From NCBI GenBank assembly GCA_937910835.1, contig CALEMG010000191.1, positions 1-5,150 of the forward strand: 5,150 nt of DNA, read 5' to 3'. The notes beneath the pieces were generated by a model. It was not told where the DNA came from. It did not search any database and worked only from the letters and a program-made list of their open reading frames with translations. The stretch is from an uncultured Alphaproteobacteria bacterium. Its GTDB lineage: Bacteria > Pseudomonadota > Alphaproteobacteria > Sneathiellales > Sneathiellaceae. The position numbers were made by a program, and so were the translations under genes. Shown in pieces: positions 4,907-5,150 of this stretch. The number at the start of each line of letters is the position of its first letter. The stretch's first letter is position 1.

Positions 4907-5150
4907 TCAAAGGGAGGCAGTCAGGTCAAACCCCGCAATGCGAGCGGATTCAGCGAGATGAAGGATATAGGAACGGATGCCTTCACGAATGCTCAGGGTA
5001 TGAAGGTAATCGCGTATTCTCTCCTCCACCATGTCAAACGGCAAAGTGTTATTGCTGGCGTCGGACGCGCGAAAACGATGCTGGTTCTGCTCATAATAGG
5101 CGCGGCAAACCTCTGAATTGGCGGCGGGGGCGACGACAATTAAGAGGTTT
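4907..5150 (-). CDS. PpiC/parvulin-like protein, C-terminal 80 residues only, apparently lacking the PPIase domain
   Basis: On the minus strand a frame runs from the right edge to a TGA at 4907-4909; the visible 80 residues end FDLTASL. Two blocks look like the flanks of PpiC-type peptidyl-prolyl isomerases. The first, EVCRAYYEQNQHRFR (13-27), resembles the short segment just before a parvulin domain. The second, LPFDMVEERIRDYL (36-49) and the helix to AESARIAG, resembles the C-terminal tail after it. Only about eight residues (28-35) lie between them, where about 90-100 would hold the catalytic domain. The carbonic anhydrase gene follows 16 bases later, so the two probably form an operon. 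PpiC-type genes are known to follow narGHJI, where a chaperone role for nitrate reductase is supposed. The family call rests on remembered patterns from a fragment, so it is moderate. Confidence 0.55.
   Translation of the reverse strand, partial: NLLIVVAPAANSEVCRAYYEQNQHRFRASDASNNTLPFDMVEERIRDYLHTLSIREGIRSYILHLAESARIAGFDLTASL

Noticed and set aside
1..5150. CRISPR array, tRNA, rRNA, insertion sequence ends or phage attachment site
   Set aside because: No regularly spaced repeats, cloverleaf, rRNA-like sequence, transposase motifs or paired terminal repeats were found by eye.

Overview
The window looks like a chromosomal stretch from a Gram-negative proteobacterium that can respire nitrogen oxides. 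An alphaproteobacterium is my best guess, from the style of the beta-carbonic anhydrase, the Crp/Fnr regulator and the porin, but this is inference and not proven. An outer-membrane porin shows a Gram-negative envelope. NnrS and a Crp/Fnr regulator point to nitric oxide or anaerobic metabolism.

Layout, left to right. (1) 1-1260 (+): an OprB-like porin lacking only its extreme N-terminus, which lies beyond the left edge. It is clearly richer in G+C than the DNA that follows. (2) 1261-1911: about 650 bases with no convincing gene, much of it AT-rich, holding one doubtful 64-codon frame, a short direct repeat and, at its right end, a Crp/Fnr-type operator. (3) 1912-2124 (+): a 70-residue DUF1858-type CxxC protein starting at GTG. 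(4) 2129-2830 (-): a Crp/Fnr regulator without an iron-sulfur cysteine set, converging on the DUF1858 gene with a 4-base gap. (5) 2831-3023: a divergent promoter region with a second operator-like palindrome. (6) 3024-4226 (+): nnrS, a multi-pass membrane protein. (7) 4237-4890 (-): a beta-carbonic anhydrase, 10 bases from and convergent with nnrS. (8) 4907-5150 (-): the C-terminal end of a PpiC/parvulin-like protein, 16 bases upstream of the carbonic anhydrase and so probably in one operon with it. A PpiC-type gene behind narGHJI is a known arrangement in denitrifiers, so nitrate reductase genes may lie just right of the window.

The strongest new observation is a shared site. ATTTGCG-N4-GRCAAA occurs exactly twice in the non-coding DNA I scanned. 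One copy is upstream of the DUF1858 gene, the other lies between the Crp/Fnr gene and nnrS. In both, a -10-like hexamer sits at the same distance, as expected for class II activation by a Crp/Fnr dimer centred at -41.5. This suggests a small local regulon (DUF1858 protein, nnrS, possibly autoregulation) run by the adjacent regulator, whose recognition helix has His where FNR has its specificity Glu. Two further oddities are that the PpiC-like fragment seems to join the usual N- and C-terminal flanks without the catalytic PPIase domain between them, and that the carbonic anhydrase has Asn in place of a nearly universal Arg.
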